Assembly: GCA_020433785.1 (NCBI GenBank)
Contig: JAGRCC010001006.1
Coordinates: 1 to 7,148 of the forward strand
Direction: 5' to 3'
DNA: 7,148 nt
DNA from: Anaerolineae bacterium
Lineage (GTDB): Bacteria > Chloroflexota > Anaerolineae > 4572-78 > J111
Shown: piece after piece, positions 5,878-7,148 of the stretch
Layout: each line of letters begins with the position of its first letter
How positions within the stretch are numbered: position 1 is the stretch's first letter
Notes under the pieces: model-generated
Databases searched by the model: none
What the model saw: the letters and a program-made list of their open reading frames with translations, nothing else
Told to the model about the DNA's origin: nothing
Program-made: the position numbers and the translations under genes

Positions 5878-7148
5878 CTAATTCTTACTGTGCAAATAAT
5901 CAATCATCGACTGGGTCACCAGCGGCACCACATCATCGATCATATGGGGCATCAGATTATCCATCACCTGCGGCATCAACACCGGCATTTGCTCGGCCAT
6001 ATAGTCCGGCATGGGAATGCGTTCTTTGACCCGCTCCAGCATAACCGGCATGACTTTGGGCATCATTTTCGGCAGCAAGACCGGGAACAGTACCGGGAAC
6101 ATCGGCTTCATCGCTTCCAGCGAGCCGGGAACTTTGCCCATCTTGCGCATCATTGGCCCCATTCCATACGGCATCGCATCGATCAACTCGGGCCACATGG
6201 TGCCCATCAACTCCGCGAACCCTTCCGGCGTCATCAACAGGATCATCTTCTCGAACACAGCCCACTGCGCCCGCACTTCAGGATGCGGGTCCGGCAGGTC
6301 GATGCCTAGCGCGTTCGCGGTGAAGTGGGCCAGATCAACGACCTCGATCGGTGACTCCCGTTTCTGTGCGCTAACCCGTAGTTGAAACTCGCAGCAAGGA
6401 CACAACGCCAGCACTTTGTCAGCCCCCACCTCGACCGCTTCGTCCAGCCGCATCTTGCCGATGTCATGGGCCGTTTGCGGCTCCTTGAGCAGGGTCAGAA
6501 CCGACCCGCAGCAGTGAGCTGCCTGCCTGTTGTGAGCCATCTCGACAAAATTCACATTGGGAATGGCTTTGATTACCTCGCGCGGCGGTTCGAACACGCC
6601 CGACGCCCGGCCAATATGGCAGGAGTCGTGCCAGGTGACGGTGCAGTTGGGCAGATTGTTGTCCGGAAACTTAAATTCGCCGGCAGCGATCTTCTCGCTG
6701 ATGACCTCACTATAATGTTTGGCCGTAATCCCATACTCGATGCCCAATTTCTCGGCCCACTGCGGATAGACTTGCCGCCACATCATGTCGCAGGCCGGGC
6801 AGGAGGCGATGACCGTATCGGCCCCGGCGTCTTTGACGGCTTGGATGTTTTTCTTCATCGTGTCGGCAAACAGCTCCCATTTGCCGGCCACCAGCATCGG
6901 CGTGGCGCAGCAGCTTTCGGCTTCACCCAAATAGGTGAAATCAACCCCGGCCGCGTCGAGCAGCTTAACCGTGCCGATACCGATGTCGTTCTCTACATAG
7001 CTGGCCGTACAGCCGGCGAAATAGACGTTTTTGGATTTATGGCCGGGACCGTGCGACTCCGCCAGTTCCTCGGGGAACCAGTCGCTGCGATGATCGCGAT
7101 AGCCGGCCCAAATGTTGCCCTGTGATTCCAAAGCCGAGGCCATCATTT
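5878..7148 (-). CDS. Fe-S protein with two CCG domains (HdrB/HdrD/GlcF type), 5' partial
   Basis: The protein belongs to the heterodisulfide-reductase/glycolate-oxidase/GlpC class that passes electrons through Fe-S clusters. Numbering is from the ATG at 7146. Two complete cysteine-rich CCG domains are present. The first has C46, C79-C80, C116 and C119 (SCPACD). The second has C176 (WHDSCHIGR), C212-C213 (HCCGS), C249 and C252 (LCPCCE). The spacings of 33-36 residues match the family. The first domain reads CCA where the family usually has CCG. The visible N-terminus (MESQG-like ALESQGNIWAGYRDHRSDWFPEEL) resembles the segment that follows a 2[4Fe-4S] ferredoxin module in these proteins, so the gene probably continues beyond 7148; the ATGs at 7146 and 7143 are probably internal. 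After about residue 296 comes an unusual tail of about 127 residues with 23 methionines and many prolines. The physiological partner, such as a flavin dehydrogenase or membrane subunit, is not in view. The gene is clearly richer in GC than its left neighbours and converges on the shared terminator. Confidence 0.88.
   Translation of the reverse strand, partial: MMASALESQGNIWAGYRDHRSDWFPEELAESHGPGHKSKNVYFAGCTASYVENDIGIGTVKLLDAAGVDFTYLGEAESCCATPMLVAGKWELFADTMKKNIQAVKDAGADTVIASCPACDMMWRQVYPQWAEKLGIEYGITAKHYSEVISEKIAAGEFKFPDNNLPNCTVTWHDSCHIGRASGVFEPPREVIKAIPNVNFVEMAHNRQAAHCCGSVLTLLKEPQTAHDIGKMRLDEAVEVGADKVLALCPCCEFQLRVSAQKRESPIEVVDLAHFTANALGIDLPDPHPEVRAQWAVFEKMILLMTPEGFAELMGTMWPELIDAMPYGMGPMMRKMGKVPGSLEAMKPMFPVLFPVLLPKMMPKVMPVMLERVKERIPMPDYMAEQMPVLMPQVMDNLMPHMIDDVVPLVTQSMIDYLHSKN

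Noticed and set aside
5824..7125. Plus-strand frames of 161, 124 and 247 codons and a minus-strand 102-codon frame
   Set aside because: All overlap the Fe-S gene, whose paired cysteine motifs identify the true frame. The His-rich 161-codon frame is just the complement of the Met-rich tail (CAT for ATG).

Overview
The window looks like ordinary chromosomal DNA from an environmental bacterium, most likely Chloroflexota (Anaerolineae-like). That assignment is a guess. It rests on the gene families: a tandem PRC-barrel protein, a general-stress (YflT-like) protein, an HdrB/GlcF-type Fe-S protein with a Met-rich tail, and a large secreted surface protein. There is no rRNA, tRNA, CRISPR array, insertion sequence or phage gene. 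The contig cuts a gene at both ends.

Left arm (positions 1-4316, all minus strand, read right to left). A small uncharacterised three-helix membrane protein (4316-3711) is followed after 51 bp by an MscS-type mechanosensitive channel (3659-2703). After about 200 bp of AT-rich DNA carrying a plausible promoter comes a CaCA-family Na+(or H+)/Ca2+ antiporter (2498-1386). After another 97 bp comes a long secreted surface protein whose frame stays open to the left edge (1288-1). The surface protein is easy to miss because it has no stop inside the window.

Middle (4317-5745). A divergent intergenic region separates the left arm from a two-gene plus-strand operon. That operon encodes a YflT-like general stress protein (4534-4998) and, 12 bp later, a protein with two PRC-barrel domains (5011-5745). 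It ends at a very strong symmetric hairpin (5771-5805) that can act as a terminator for both strands.

Right arm (5878-7148, minus strand). A convergent gene encodes a heterodisulfide-reductase/glycolate-oxidase type Fe-S protein with two complete CCG domains and an unusual Met/Pro-rich C-terminal tail. Its N-terminus lies beyond the right edge. This gene is visibly richer in GC than the DNA to its left.

Taken together, positions 1386-5745 resemble an envelope and osmotic/ionic stress neighbourhood: a mechanosensitive channel, a cation exchanger, a stress-protein domain and PRC-barrels. That shared role is inference from neighbourhood only. I see no convincing new multi-gene system. The points most worth a second look are the Met-striped tail of the Fe-S protein, the unannotated surface protein, the suspicious C-terminus of the MscS gene after a 7-base homopolymer, and the uncharacterised membrane protein paired with MscS.
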